Source of the DNA: Verrucomicrobiota bacterium
GTDB lineage: Bacteria; Verrucomicrobiota; Verrucomicrobiia; Verrucomicrobiales; Akkermansiaceae
Assembly: GCA_004293445.1 (NCBI GenBank)
Contig: RDYP01000013.1
Location: 1 to 64,000, forward strand
DNA: 64,000 bases
Direction: 5' to 3'
The translations under genes were made by a program, and so were the position numbers. Below are positions 34,068 to 43,106 of this stretch, piece after piece (the first letter of the stretch is position 1; each line of letters starts with the position of its first letter). The notes beneath the pieces were generated by a model. The model saw only the letters and a program-made list of their open reading frames with translations. It had not been told where the DNA came from and did not search any database.

Positions 34068-34683
34068 ATCCCGTCCCGCCCAGCGACCCTTCCGCCTCGG
34101 TGTCGGCGGACCCGTCGGCTCCGGGAAAACCATGTGCGTGCTGCGCCTCTCGCAGTGGCTGAAAGACGAAATCTCTCTCGCCGTCATTACCAATGATATC
34201 TACACCCGCGAAGACGCCGAGTTCCTCCTCCGCGCCGGCGTCCTGCCCGCCGACCGCGTCCGGGGCGTGGAAACCGGCGGCTGCCCCCACACCGCCATTC
34301 GTGACGATATCAGCATGAACATGGCCGCGGTCGTCGACCTCGAACGCGCCCACCCCGACTTGAAACTCATCCTCATCGAAAGCGGTGGCGACAACCTCTC
34401 CGCCACCTTCTCCCCCGAACTCGTCGACGCCTACATCTATGTCATCGACGTCGCCGAAGGAGACAAAATCCCCCGCAAAGGCGGCCCCGCCATCCGCACC
34501 AGCGATCTTCTGTTGATCAACAAAACCGAGCTCGCTCCACACGTCGGAGCCGATCTCGATGTCATGGCTCGCGACTCCGCCCAACAACGCGGTAGCCGAC
34601 CCTTTCTCTTCGCCGATTTGAAATCCGAAAAAGGCAAAGACGAGCTCATCGCCTGGCTGAAGCATGAGTACCTCTTCGTCTGA
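34045..34683 (+). CDS. ureG: urease accessory GTPase UreG
   Basis: 212 residues from the ATG at 34045. P-loop [13 protein letters not shown] (about residues 21-33), nickel-binding CPH motif in [18 protein letters not shown], switch [17 protein letters not shown] and base motif NKTEL (a NKxD variant with Glu). UreG couples GTP hydrolysis to nickel insertion into urease. It overlaps ureF and ureD, so the four accessory genes form one translational unit. Confidence 0.95.
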   Translation: MHDSSSPESRPAQRPFRLGVGGPVGSGKTMCVLRLSQWLKDEISLAVITNDIYTREDAEFLLRAGVLPADRVRGVETGGCPHTAIRDDISMNMAAVVDLERAHPDLKLILIESGGDNLSATFSPELVDAYIYVIDVAEGDKIPRKGGPAIRTSDLLLINKTELAPHVGADLDVMARDSAQQRGSRPFLFADLKSEKGKDELIAWLKHEYLFV

Positions 34684-35524
34684 AGTCCGCCGCCCCCCCA
34701 TCACCGGGAGCAGCATCCACGGCCACCTCGACCTCCGCAGCGACATCCGCGCGGACGGCGTCCCCTACCTTTCCCGCCAGTCCTTCCGCGCGCCCATCCA
34801 CATCGGAAAAAGCCATGTCGATTCCGGGAACCTGATCGTCCAACTCGTCAACCCCACCGCCGGTTTCTTCGACGGTGATCAACTCGACCTCAACATCACC
34901 GCGGGGGGTGGCAGCCGACTGATCCTCAGCACCCCGAGCGCCTCGCGCGTCCACCGCGCACGCGGGGACCGGCCCGCCCTGTGCAATCAAAACCTCAAAG
35001 TTGAAAGCGAAGCCTTCCTCGAGTGGATCCCCGAACCCTTCATCCCCCAAGCCGGCGCCCGCTATCACCAAAAAACCTCCATCGATATCGAAGAAAGCTC
35101 CAGCCTCCTCTTCTTCGAGTGGATCGCCCCAGGCCGCGTCGCCCGCGATGAAGTCTTCGCCTACCAAAGCCTGCGTTGGGAACTCGACCTCCACCTCGCC
35201 GGCCGCCTCGTCGCCCGCGAACGCTACGAGCTTCGCCCCGACGACCACAGCCTCGCCGCCCTGAGGGAAAAGTTCCCCGCCGCCCACTATCTCACCGCCT
35301 ACGCCGCGGGGATCAGCGCCGACCAATGGCCGGCTGCGGAGCTCGATGCCCTCAACACCGAACGCTGCTACCTCGGCCACGGCCCACTTCAGGGCCCACT
35401 CCACGTGATCCGCGCCCTCTGCGCCGACAGCCTCACCGCCCGCGCGCTGCTCTGCACGATGCGAGACCTGCTCCATCACGCGACCGGAAAGCGGCCACCC
35501 CAGCTCGGGCGACTTCTCGCCTGA
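34664..35524 (+). CDS. ureD: urease accessory protein UreD (UreH)
   Basis: 286 residues, overlapping ureG by 20 bases. Family marks: [41 protein letters not shown] and [41 protein letters not shown]. UreD is the scaffold that binds the urease apoenzyme and conducts nickel with UreF and UreG. The order EFGD ends here; a hairpin follows at 35561. Confidence 0.93.
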   Translation: MSTSSSEVRRPPITGSSIHGHLDLRSDIRADGVPYLSRQSFRAPIHIGKSHVDSGNLIVQLVNPTAGFFDGDQLDLNITAGGGSRLILSTPSASRVHRARGDRPALCNQNLKVESEAFLEWIPEPFIPQAGARYHQKTSIDIEESSSLLFFEWIAPGRVARDEVFAYQSLRWELDLHLAGRLVARERYELRPDDHSLAALREKFPAAHYLTAYAAGISADQWPAAELDALNTERCYLGHGPLQGPLHVIRALCADSLTARALLCTMRDLLHHATGKRPPQLGRLLA

Positions 35525-35560
35525 CGGAGTCTTCATTCCCGTGCGGATACACGGCATCGC

Positions 35561-35590
35561 GAATCCATGAGCTCGCCTCATGGATTCTTT
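35561..35590 (+). terminator. hairpin after ureD (terminator or upstream activator site)
   Basis: A perfect 11-bp stem, 35561-35571 (gaatccatgag) and 35577-35587, with loop ctcgc, is followed by a weak TTTC tail. It could end the ureEFGD transcript. It also lies about 70 bases upstream of the sigma-54-like site at 35640, a distance suited to an enhancer for an NtrC-type activator. Confidence 0.55.
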
Positions 35591-35639
35591 CGGATGGATG
35601 CGGCGAATTAATCCATTTCCGAGATCTTTTGAAACGAAC

Positions 35640-35656
35640 TTGGCAGCAGGATTGCT
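35640..35656 (+). promoter_or_regulatory. sigma-54 (-24/-12) promoter of the porin gene
   Basis: TTGGCAGCAGGATTGCT agrees with the sigma-54 consensus (Y-TGGCACG-R-N3-TTGC-W) except at two positions within the first block. The invariant GG (35642-35643) and GC (35654-35655) are separated by exactly 10 bases. The start codon is 46 bases downstream. Sigma-54 control fits a nitrogen-scavenging gene in a urea cluster. No rpoN or NtrC gene is in the window. Confidence 0.7.
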
Positions 35657-35701
35657 CAGTGGAATCGGCGGTAAATTTCCGCCTGAACCAAACCGACAAC
35701 C

Positions 35702-36532
35702 ATGAAGACACTTGTGAAGTCCACCGTGCTCAAAAGCGCCCTAATCTCCACCCTCCTTGGCACCGCCGCTTCGATGGCGGGCGAGGCCGAAGCCACGACA
35801 ACGACCGAGTCCGGATCGAAATTCGCCGGCACCTTGAACCTCGATCTCAACTCCCACTTCATCTCCTACGGCTTTGATGTCTGGGGCGACGGCAACGACG
35901 TCGAAGATGGAACTTTCAATCCATCTCTGGAACTGACTTGGGCTCTTCCCGCCGACTTCACCGCCATCCTCGGCACCTGGTGGGACGTCAATGACAAGGT
36001 CCCCTCGGCCATCGGCGGCAAGCTTCAAGAAGTCGACGTCTGGGCCGGTCTCGGCTACAAGGTCGGCGATCTCAGCATCACCGGTCTTTACCAAAATTGG
36101 ATCTACGGCAGCGCCAACGAGCAAATCGTCGACGTTAAATTCGCCTACGACTGCCTGCTCGCCCCCTCGCTGACCATTCACAACCGTGTCGATCCCGGTG
36201 CATCAGGCGGTCAAAACGGCACCGTGCTGGTCGCCGGCGTCTCCCACTCGGTCGAAGCAGGTCCGGTGACCTTCTCCTTCCCGGTCAACATCGCCTACTT
36301 CTTGGAGGATGATTTCCACCCCGCCAGCACCGACAGCGGCCTTGGTTACGGCTCGCTGGGAGCCACCGCTACTTACGCCTTGGGCTTCCTCGGCGAAGAA
36401 TACGGCTCCTGGAACCTCCACGGTGGCCTCACCTACTACGTGACCGACAGCGACGTCGTCGCCAACAGCGACGCTGGCCGGCCCGACAACGACTTCCTGA
36501 CTGCCAACATCGGCATCGGCTGCGCGTTCTAA
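35702..36532 (+). CDS. porin-like outer-membrane protein in the urea cluster
   Basis: 276 residues: signal peptide ([15 protein letters not shown]), then about 12 amphipathic strands ([40 protein letters not shown]) and a C-terminal Phe (IGIGCAF). It has the compact size and look of TorF-like putative porins. It sits between ureD and urtA behind a sigma-54-type site, so a role in passage of urea or other small nitrogen compounds across the outer membrane is inferred, not shown. Confidence 0.8.
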   Translation: MKTLVKSTVLKSALISTLLGTAASMAGEAEATTTTESGSKFAGTLNLDLNSHFISYGFDVWGDGNDVEDGTFNPSLELTWALPADFTAILGTWWDVNDKVPSAIGGKLQEVDVWAGLGYKVGDLSITGLYQNWIYGSANEQIVDVKFAYDCLLAPSLTIHNRVDPGASGGQNGTVLVAGVSHSVEAGPVTFSFPVNIAYFLEDDFHPASTDSGLGYGSLGATATYALGFLGEEYGSWNLHGGLTYYVTDSDVVANSDAGRPDNDFLTANIGIGCAF

Positions 36533-36569
36533 TTCACCCTGCTTTCCTTGGTATTAAATCGGTTGCTAC

Positions 36570-36611
36570 GGAACGGCCCGTTCCAGGCTCCCTCCGGGGA
36601 CGGGCCGTTCC
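36570..36611 (+). terminator. GC-rich hairpin between porin gene and urtA
   Basis: 36570-36580 (ggaacggcccg) pairs perfectly with 36601-36611 (cgggccgttcc) around a 20-base loop. The left arm can also fold on itself (ggaacgg/ccgttcc). No T run follows. It may attenuate read-through into urtA so that the porin is made in excess. Confidence 0.5.
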
Positions 36612-36651
36612 ACCGCTGCAACCTCCCGAATCTCATCATACTCCCAACACC

Positions 36652-37911
36652 ATGAACCGTTCCACTTTCCAACGACTGCTCGCCTCCGCCGCGATCTCCA
36701 CCGCATTCGCCACCGCCGCCACCGCCGAAGAGACCGTCAAGGTCGGCGTCCTCCACTCGCTCAGCGGCACCATGGCCATCAGCGAAACCTCGCTCCGCGA
36801 CGTTCTTCTCTACACCTTCGACGAGATCAATGCCTCCGGCGGCGTCCTCGGCAAAAAAATCGAGCCAGTCGTGGTTGATGGAGCATCCAACTGGCCGCTC
36901 TTCGCCGAGAAAGCCAAGCAACTCCTCGATCAAGACAAGGTCGCCGCCACCTTCGGCTGCTGGACCTCTGTCAGTCGGAAATCCGTGCTTCCCGTTTTCG
37001 AAGAGAAAAAGGGCCTCCTCTTTTACCCCGTCCAATACGAGGGCGAGGAAATGTCACCAAACATCTTCTACACTGCGGAAGCCGTCAACCAACAGGCCAC
37101 CCCGGCGGTCGACTACATGCTCGCGGAAGGCAAGACCAAGTTCTACCTCATCGGCTCCGACTACGTCTATCCCCAGACCACGAATCTCGTACTGCTCGAA
37201 TACCTTCTGAGCAAAGGTGTGCCCCTCGAAAACATCGGCGGCGGCTTCCGCAAAGAAGGCGATGAAATCGTCTCCGCCGGCAAATACACGCCCTTCGGTC
37301 ACACCGATTACCAACAAATCATCGCTGAAATCAAACAGTTCGCCGCCGGTGGTGGTGCCTGCGTGATCAACACCCTCAATGGCGATACCAACGTGCCCTT
37401 CTTCAAGGAGTATGCCGCCGCAGGCCTCAGCGCCGAAACCTGCCCGGTGGTCAGCTTCTCGATCTCCGAAGACGAATTCCGCGGCCTGCCCGCCAAGCAA
37501 CTGGTCGGCCAGCTCGGCTGCTGGACTTACTTCCAGTCCCTCCGCACCCCTGCCAACAAGAAGTTCGTCGACGGCTTCCAAGCCTGGCTGAAGAAGACCG
37601 ACACCCCCGGCATCGTCAAAGAAGGCCGCGTCACCTGCTCGCCCATGGTCCTCAGCTATGACGGCGTCTACCTCTGGAAAGTCGCCGTCGAAAAGGCCGG
37701 CAGCTTCGATGTCGATAAAGTGAACGCCGTTCTCGAGTCCGGCATCAGCTTCGACGGCCCCGGCGGCACGGTCACGACTCAGAAAAACCGCCACCTGACC
37801 AAAAACGTCTACATCGGCGAAACACGCGCCGACGGCCAGTTCAAGATCCTCAAGGAATACAAGGGCGTCGTCGGCGAACCCTTCCTCAAGGGCACCTTCA
37901 AGAAGAAGTAA
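36652..37911 (+). CDS. urtA: urea ABC transporter substrate-binding protein UrtA
   Basis: 419 residues with a signal peptide ending near ATAAEE. The diagnostic UrtA opening [22 protein letters not shown] is present, as are [40 protein letters not shown] and the C-terminal IDGPGGTV-like segment ([25 protein letters not shown]). UrtA binds urea (or short amides) in the periplasm for the UrtBCDE permease, whose genes are not here: an efficient terminator follows. Being alone beside urease accessory genes is unusual. Confidence 0.93.
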   Translation: MNRSTFQRLLASAAISTAFATAATAEETVKVGVLHSLSGTMAISETSLRDVLLYTFDEINASGGVLGKKIEPVVVDGASNWPLFAEKAKQLLDQDKVAATFGCWTSVSRKSVLPVFEEKKGLLFYPVQYEGEEMSPNIFYTAEAVNQQATPAVDYMLAEGKTKFYLIGSDYVYPQTTNLVLLEYLLSKGVPLENIGGGFRKEGDEIVSAGKYTPFGHTDYQQIIAEIKQFAAGGGACVINTLNGDTNVPFFKEYAAAGLSAETCPVVSFSISEDEFRGLPAKQLVGQLGCWTYFQSLRTPANKKFVDGFQAWLKKTDTPGIVKEGRVTCSPMVLSYDGVYLWKVAVEKAGSFDVDKVNAVLESGISFDGPGGTVTTQKNRHLTKNVYIGETRADGQFKILKEYKGVVGEPFLKGTFKKK

Positions 37912-37942
37912 GGCCCCACCATTGCCGATTCACAGCTTCCAA

Positions 37943-37974
37943 CCCCTGTTCGCACAACGCGAACGGGGGTTTTT
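37943..37974 (+). terminator. rho-independent terminator of urtA
   Basis: An 11-bp stem (cccctgttcgc / gcgaacggggg, one G-U wobble) with acaa-type loop is followed by TTTTT. It lies 32 bases after the urtA stop codon and closes the urea cluster. Confidence 0.9.
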
Positions 37975-38050
37975 CTTTCCACCCATCCGCCCCCTCGCCG
38001 CGGACTTCCGCCTTGTCCCCGGGACCTGCCTCGCCTAATCCCCCTTCCAC

Positions 38051-38656
38051 ATGGATCCAATGCACCTCTACGAGCGCCTGCCCCTCTTCGGCACCGGCAT
38101 CACGCTGGGACTCTGGCTGGTCGCGATCCATCTGCTGATGCTGCTCAAAGCCGAGTCGACCCAGACCTTTCTGAAAAAACTCCCCCGTAACCACCCGCTC
38201 GGCCAAGTCATCCTCGCCTTTGGCCTGCTTTGGTTCTGGCTGCTGGTCGCCCCACCCGGCAAAGGCATCCTCCACGCCCTATCCATGGACCTCGGGGAGT
38301 TCAACGGACTGAAACGATACCTCCGCTACCTCGTCCCCCTCTCGATCATCGCCGTCGGCATCGCCGTGAAAGAATTCCTCGCCGTTCGCGCCCTCGGCCT
38401 CGTCGGGCTCATGGCCGCCGCGCCACTCCTCAACGCCGCCTTCCTGAAAGACCCTCAAAGCCGCCTTCTCATCCCTATCTTCGCCTTCGCCCTGATCATC
38501 GCCTCACTTTATTGCGTCGGCATGCCCTACCTCTTCCGCGACGCGGTGACTTGGGCCACCGCCACCCGCACCCGCTGGCGCGCGCTCTGCCTTGGCGGAC
38601 TCGGATACGGCATCGCCGTCATCGCCTGCGCCCTGCTGTTCTGGAGAGGTTTCTAG
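38051..38656 (+). CDS. multi-pass membrane protein of unknown function
   Basis: 201 residues (198 from the second Met) with about five to six hydrophobic helices (GITLGLWLVAIHLLMLL, LGQVILAFGLLWFWLLVAP, YLVPLSIIAVGIAV, LIPIFAFALIIASLY, IAVIACALLFW). No charged catalytic cluster or known family. It lies after the urea terminator and converges with the next minus-strand gene. Not an MlaE permease: it is shorter and lacks that fold pattern. Confidence 0.7.
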   Translation: MDPMHLYERLPLFGTGITLGLWLVAIHLLMLLKAESTQTFLKKLPRNHPLGQVILAFGLLWFWLLVAPPGKGILHALSMDLGEFNGLKRYLRYLVPLSIIAVGIAVKEFLAVRALGLVGLMAAAPLLNAAFLKDPQSRLLIPIFAFALIIASLYCVGMPYLFRDAVTWATATRTRWRALCLGGLGYGIAVIACALLFWRGF

Positions 38657-38669
38657 GCGAAGGCGCTCG

Positions 38670-39269
38670 TCAATCGACAGTCGGTGCGGAAATCAATTCA
38701 TCCCCCGCCGAAGGCTTCAAATCGCCAAAGCCCGACAAGGGGGTCGCAATCGCTCCCTCGGGCAGCACCTCACCGACCTCCAATCGCCCGAGAATTCCCG
38801 AGTTCCGCCGCACGCAAAGCACGCTACCAACCTTCACGGCGGCGTCCATGACCTCGACCGTCGCGAACGAACCCAGCGCGGGATCCTCCACCCACTCGGC
38901 GATCTTCCCAAGCACGGGTGCTGCCGCAATCGCACGAACCCGCGCCGCCTCGTCCACCACCGGCAAAGACAAACGCTCCTCCGGTAGGGCTTCCACCCGC
39001 TCGACATTGCCTGAACCAGGCGCGACCGATTCCTCCACAGCCGGCTCTTCCGGCACGGAAGACGACGACGGCACCTCTGAAACAATTCGCTCACGCTCCG
39101 CTTTGAGACGCTCTCGATCCGCCCTGATTTCATCAATCTGGCGCCTTTGTTCCCCCAATTCGGCCGGCGAAGCGTTCTTCACCTCACTCCGAAAGCCCTT
39201 CCATGAAACCCCCAAGGCCCCAAGCAACAAGGCCACCATTCCGGCCAGCAAGATCTTGATCGCATCCAC
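38670..39269 (-). CDS. membrane-anchored coiled-coil protein of unknown function
   Basis: 199 residues if a GTG at 39269 is the start; this directly precedes a membrane helix (IKILLAGMVALLLGALGVSW), while the longer ATG frame to 39389 would run into the divergent mlaF gene. After the helix comes a coiled-coil (GEQRRQIDEIRADRERLKAERERI), an acidic Pro/Ser linker, and a C-terminal beta domain (KVGSVLCVRRNSGILGRLEVGEV). Function unknown; the start codon is uncertain. Confidence 0.6.
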   Translation of the reverse strand: MDAIKILLAGMVALLLGALGVSWKGFRSEVKNASPAELGEQRRQIDEIRADRERLKAERERIVSEVPSSSSVPEEPAVEESVAPGSGNVERVEALPEERLSLPVVDEAARVRAIAAAPVLGKIAEWVEDPALGSFATVEVMDAAVKVGSVLCVRRNSGILGRLEVGEVLPEGAIATPLSGFGDLKPSAGDELISAPTVD

Positions 39270-39350
39270 TGCTGCAGCATCCGAAAGCCCGCGCCCTTTG
39301 CAAGCGCCATGGCACTTGCAAAAAGCCGACTCTTTCCAAAGCTTCCCAAC

Positions 39351-40103
39351 ATGGCCACGCCCTTCATCCGCGTCCGAGGACTCGAACAAAAATTCGGCTC
39401 ACAAGTCGTGCTCCGCGGCATCGACCTCGACATCTTCCAAGGGGAAACCTTGGTCCTCCTCGGAGGCTCGGGAGGCGGGAAATCCGTCCTGCTCAAACAT
39501 CTCCCCGGACTGCTCCGCCCCTGGAAAGGCAGCGTCGAAATCGATGGCGTCGAAATTTCCCACCTCGATGAACGCGAACTTTCCCCCTACCGCCGCAAGG
39601 TCGGCATCATGTTTCAAGGCAGCGCCCTCTTCGACTCCATGAGCGTCGGCGAAAACATCGCTTTCCCCCTGCGCGAATCCGGCGGCATGAGCGAATCCGC
39701 CATCCAGAAACGCGTCACGGAAGTGCTCGATATCGTCCGCCTTCACGGCCAACACCAAAAAATGCCCGCCGAACTTTCCGGTGGGATGCGCAAGCGTGTC
39801 GCCCTCGCCCGCGCCGTCGTCGGCCAACCCGCCTGCGTCCTCTACGACGAACCCCACGCCGGTCTCGACCCCATCACCGCCGATTCCATCGACCACCTCA
39901 TCAAGGACCTGCAAATCCACCACGGCATGACCAACGTGGTCGTCACCCACGAAATGCGCAGCGTCTTCCACATCGCCGACCGCGTGGTCTTCCTCCAACA
40001 GGGCCGCATTCACTGGAGCGGCAGTCCCCGCGAACTCATGATCACAGAGGACCCTATCCTCCGACCCTTCATCGACGGCAATTCGGGCGAACCCTGGCCC
40101 TGA
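39351..40103 (+). CDS. MlaF-like ABC transporter ATP-binding protein
   Basis: 250 residues from the ATG at 39351. Walker A GGSGGGKSVLLKH, Q-loop MFQGSALFDSMSVGENI, signature LSGGMRKRVALARA, Walker B CVLYDEPHAGLDP and H-loop THEM. The FDSMSV and LSGGMRKR details are typical of MCE-associated ATPases (MlaF/Mkl). The partner MCE protein is encoded 44 bases downstream; the permease MlaE, normally between or beside them, is missing. Role: lipid transport between inner and outer membranes. Confidence 0.9.
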   Translation: MATPFIRVRGLEQKFGSQVVLRGIDLDIFQGETLVLLGGSGGGKSVLLKHLPGLLRPWKGSVEIDGVEISHLDERELSPYRRKVGIMFQGSALFDSMSVGENIAFPLRESGGMSESAIQKRVTEVLDIVRLHGQHQKMPAELSGGMRKRVALARAVVGQPACVLYDEPHAGLDPITADSIDHLIKDLQIHHGMTNVVVTHEMRSVFHIADRVVFLQQGRIHWSGSPRELMITEDPILRPFIDGNSGEPWP

Positions 40104-40147
40104 TCTTCCCTTGCTCCCGTCGCCGCAAACGTCGAAACTCCCGCCGC

Positions 40148-41152
40148 ATGTCGGAATCGACCAAACGCACGGAACTCTGGGTCGGAGTTTTCGTTTTTAT
40201 CGGCCTCGTCCTCCTCGGAGGCTTGATCGTGCAGTTTGGACGCTTCGGCGACCGACTCCGCGGGAAATACCAATTCGTTGTGGTTTTCGACGACGCCTCC
40301 GGCCTCATCAAGGGCTCCGAAATCCGCATGGGTGGCGCGCGTATCGGCAAAGTCGCCGAACACCCGGAACTCAATGCCGAAGTCAAAGTGCAGGTGACCC
40401 TCAACGTCGACGATCCGATCCGCATCCCGCGGGACTCGATGATCCAAATCGCCTCCGCCACCCTGCTCGGAGACAAGATGATCGTCATCACCCCACCACC
40501 CGGCGGTGCCGCCAGCGGCGAATACATTCCACCGGGCTCCGTCATCCAAGGCGGCGGCCCCTCGGGTCTGGATGCCATTCAAAACAACGCGGAATCCATC
40601 AGCCGCGACGCACGCCGCCTCATTCAGGAGGCCGAAGGCACCTTCAAAAAAGTCGATGCCGGGGTCGACGATATCCGACTCGCCACACAACGCCTCACCG
40701 AGACGCTGACCAAAATCAACGACTCCATCCTCTCCAACAAAAACCTCGCCAGCATCGACCGCACCCTCGCCCACCTCGAACAGGCCACAGCCCAATGGGC
40801 AACTGCCAGCACCGAACTGAAACCCACCTTGGCCGATGCCCGCCAAGCGCTGCAGTCCATCGATAAGGCTGCGACCAAGGCCGGTGCTCGCATCGACGAA
40901 CTGGAACCCGCCCTCCGCGATGTGCCGAAGGCCGTCGCCTCGCTCGTACGCACCGCCGACAAAGCCGGCCAAACACTCGACCGCGTGGAAAAAGGCGAAG
41001 GCCTCCTCGGCACGCTCGCCTACGACCGAGAAGTCTCCGACGACGCCAAAGCCTTCGTCCGCAACCTCAAGGAACAGGGCATCCTCCGCTACCGCGACCA
41101 AGAGACCCCCGAAGAAGATCCGCGCAATCGCTTCCGCGGACGGCGACGCTGA
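40148..41152 (+). CDS. MlaD family (MCE domain) lipid-transport protein
   Basis: 334 residues: an N-terminal membrane helix (LWVGVFVFIGLVLLGGLIVQF), one MCE domain (about 40-130, with FDDASGLIKGSEIRMGGARIGKV and IASATLLGDKMIVITPP). A long helical C-terminal part follows (about 135-310) that could form the coiled barrel or needle of MCE hexamers. It lies in the periplasm and shuttles phospholipids with the MlaF ATPase. The missing MlaE must be encoded elsewhere. Confidence 0.9.
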   Translation: MSESTKRTELWVGVFVFIGLVLLGGLIVQFGRFGDRLRGKYQFVVVFDDASGLIKGSEIRMGGARIGKVAEHPELNAEVKVQVTLNVDDPIRIPRDSMIQIASATLLGDKMIVITPPPGGAASGEYIPPGSVIQGGGPSGLDAIQNNAESISRDARRLIQEAEGTFKKVDAGVDDIRLATQRLTETLTKINDSILSNKNLASIDRTLAHLEQATAQWATASTELKPTLADARQALQSIDKAATKAGARIDELEPALRDVPKAVASLVRTADKAGQTLDRVEKGEGLLGTLAYDREVSDDAKAFVRNLKEQGILRYRDQETPEEDPRNRFRGRRR

Positions 41153-41266
41153 ACAAGGCTCAAGCGCGGCGGAGCAGGATGTCGCCATTTGCCGAATGAA
41201 AATGCATCGCCAAAGAGCGGCTCGAATCGGTCGAACCGACTGCTGGCGAAACCGCCGCGTGCTACC

Positions 41267-41596
41267 ATGTCCGTGACTACGCGCTGCATCACCGTCGGCA
41301 TGCTGGTATTTCTCTACTGGACCGCTGCCTTTTCGGCGGCACTGCTCAGTCATTGGACCAGCGCGTCGCGCGAGGCATGGTGGACTCCGTCCTGGCTGAG
41401 GACCCCGGGTTATGAAGTGGGCGACCTCTTGCTCGACCTTCTGCGGTCGACCATCGGGCACAACAACCTCTACGCCCCCGGCAGCCCTCTTTGCTGGGCA
41501 CTAATCACCGCCGCCGCTGCCTGGCTCGGCACCGGGGCCTGGTTTCTGTGCGCGTTGCTCTCGACATGCCTGAGTCGCATTTCGAAGCGCGGGTGA
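41267..41596 (+). CDS. small membrane protein of unknown function
   Basis: 109 residues from the ATG at 41267 (MSVTTRCITVGMLVFLYWTAAF). Two or three membrane helices (also SPLCWALITAAAAWLGTGAWFLCALLS) flank a polar segment with WWTPSWLRTPGYEVGDLLLDLL. No family recognised. It converges on gltX. Confidence 0.55.
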   Translation: MSVTTRCITVGMLVFLYWTAAFSAALLSHWTSASREAWWTPSWLRTPGYEVGDLLLDLLRSTIGHNNLYAPGSPLCWALITAAAAWLGTGAWFLCALLSTCLSRISKRG

Positions 41597-41699
41597 AGAG
41601 CCCGCAAGCGCCCAAAAATCGCTTTGAGGGGCTGGGAGACACGACCCAATGAGCGGGTTGTTTTGCACCTCACTCCTTCCACAAAGCGCCGCTGGTGGA

Positions 41700-43010
41700 C
41701 TACAGGGATTCCAAAAACCGCTTCAATCTCGCCACGCATTTTTCCCGCCCGAGCAGACCGAGAATGTCACCAAGATCCGGCCCACCCGACTTGCCACTCA
41801 GCGCGACGCGAACCGGAAACATCAGCTGTCCGGCCTTCGCTCCCGCCGCCTTCGCCGTCTCGCCGATCTGATGCTTGGCAGCATCGACCGACCACTCGGA
41901 CAACCCCGCGAAGTCATCCGCCAGTGCCGCAAGCAAGCCCTTTGCAGCCGCATTGCCCTTCACCTTCTCCACCGCTTCAGGATCGAAGTCGAAGGCATCG
42001 ACAAGCAGGAACCCGATCGCCGACGGAACCTCCGATAAAAGCCGTACTTTCTCCCGTACCAAGGCGGCGACCGCGGGATATCCACCGTCCACCGGCAGGC
42101 CGGCCTGAGCGACGAAAGGCTTGGCAGCCTCGGCGAAAGCGTCCGGCGCGAGCTTCAATAGATGCTGCTGGTTGACCCAGGCGCATTTCTCGGGATCGAA
42201 ACGGGCAGGCGAACGGTTGACAGCCTCCAGCGAGAAACGCTCGACCAGTTCTTCCAGCGTGAAGATCTCATCCTCCGACTTCGGCGACCAGCCAAGCAAG
42301 GCGATGAAATTGACCACCGCCTCAGCGATGAAACCCTGCTTCGGGTAATCGCCGATCGCCGCACCAAGGTCGCGCTTCGACATCTTGGAGCCGTTCGGAT
42401 TCAGGATCAGCGGAATGTGCGCATAGTGGGGAGCCGGGGCACCCAAAGCCTCGAAAAGCTGCAAGTGCTTCGGCGTGTTCATCAGATGATCCTCTCCGCG
42501 GATCACGTGGCTGATTTGCATCTCCAAATCGTCGACCACGTTGACGAAATGGAACACATACGAACCGTCCGAACGCCGGATCACCATGTCCGGCGTGTTG
42601 GATTCATCGCGATAATCGATGGTGACCTCGCCGCAAACCAAGTCCTGCATCGTCACCGGCTTGCGCTCGAAACGGAAACGCCAAGCCCCCTCGTCCTCGT
42701 ACACGCGGCCTTTCGCACGCAGCACCTCGAACCATCGATCGTAGTTCTCCCTCCGCTCGCTTTGGTTGTAAGGACCGAAATCTCCGCCTTTCCCTTCACC
42801 CTCATCCCACTCAAGGCCCAGCCATTTCATCCCGGAGAAAATCGCATCGCGTGCCTCCTGCGTATTGCGAGCCTCATCGGTGTCCTCGACGCGCAACACA
42901 AAGCTACCACCGTGCTTCCGCGCGAAAAGGTAGTTGAACAAGGCGGTGCGGGCACCGCCAACGTGGAGATAACCGGTGGGAGAGGGAGCGAAGCGCGTGC
43001 GAACGGACAT
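41700..43010 (-). CDS. gltX: glutamate--tRNA ligase
   Basis: 436 residues, slightly shorter than most GluRS (about 470). Class I motifs: HVGG (HIGH-type, residues 16-19, within PTGYLHVGGARTALFNYL), then VLRVEDTDEARN, MSKRDLGAA (KMSKS-type) and the anticodon-binding helical C-terminus. Charges tRNA-Glu (and perhaps tRNA-Gln if amidation by GatCAB is used). The shorter C-terminus is the only departure. It diverges from dapL with 96 bases between starts. Confidence 0.95.
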   Translation of the reverse strand: MSVRTRFAPSPTGYLHVGGARTALFNYLFARKHGGSFVLRVEDTDEARNTQEARDAIFSGMKWLGLEWDEGEGKGGDFGPYNQSERRENYDRWFEVLRAKGRVYEDEGAWRFRFERKPVTMQDLVCGEVTIDYRDESNTPDMVIRRSDGSYVFHFVNVVDDLEMQISHVIRGEDHLMNTPKHLQLFEALGAPAPHYAHIPLILNPNGSKMSKRDLGAAIGDYPKQGFIAEAVVNFIALLGWSPKSEDEIFTLEELVERFSLEAVNRSPARFDPEKCAWVNQQHLLKLAPDAFAEAAKPFVAQAGLPVDGGYPAVAALVREKVRLLSEVPSAIGFLLVDAFDFDPEAVEKVKGNAAAKGLLAALADDFAGLSEWSVDAAKHQIGETAKAAGAKAGQLMFPVRVALSGKSGGPDLGDILGLLGREKCVARLKRFLESL

Positions 43011-43106
43011 GAAGCCCGAAGTCTAGGAGGCCGCATGAAAGAGTCCAGAGGGGTTTCAAGGAAGGCCTTGCCCCGCCGATGACCCGCGTCTAAACCACCG
43101 GCCGCC

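Noticed and set aside
36576-36597. Second sigma-54-like site before urtA
   Set aside because: GG and GC with 10-base spacing occur within the GC-rich hairpin, but the TTGC and TGGCA parts do not match.
38051-38656. MlaE permease candidate for the MlaF/MlaD pair
   Set aside because: Too short (201 residues), wrong helix pattern, and separated from mlaF by a gene on the other strand.
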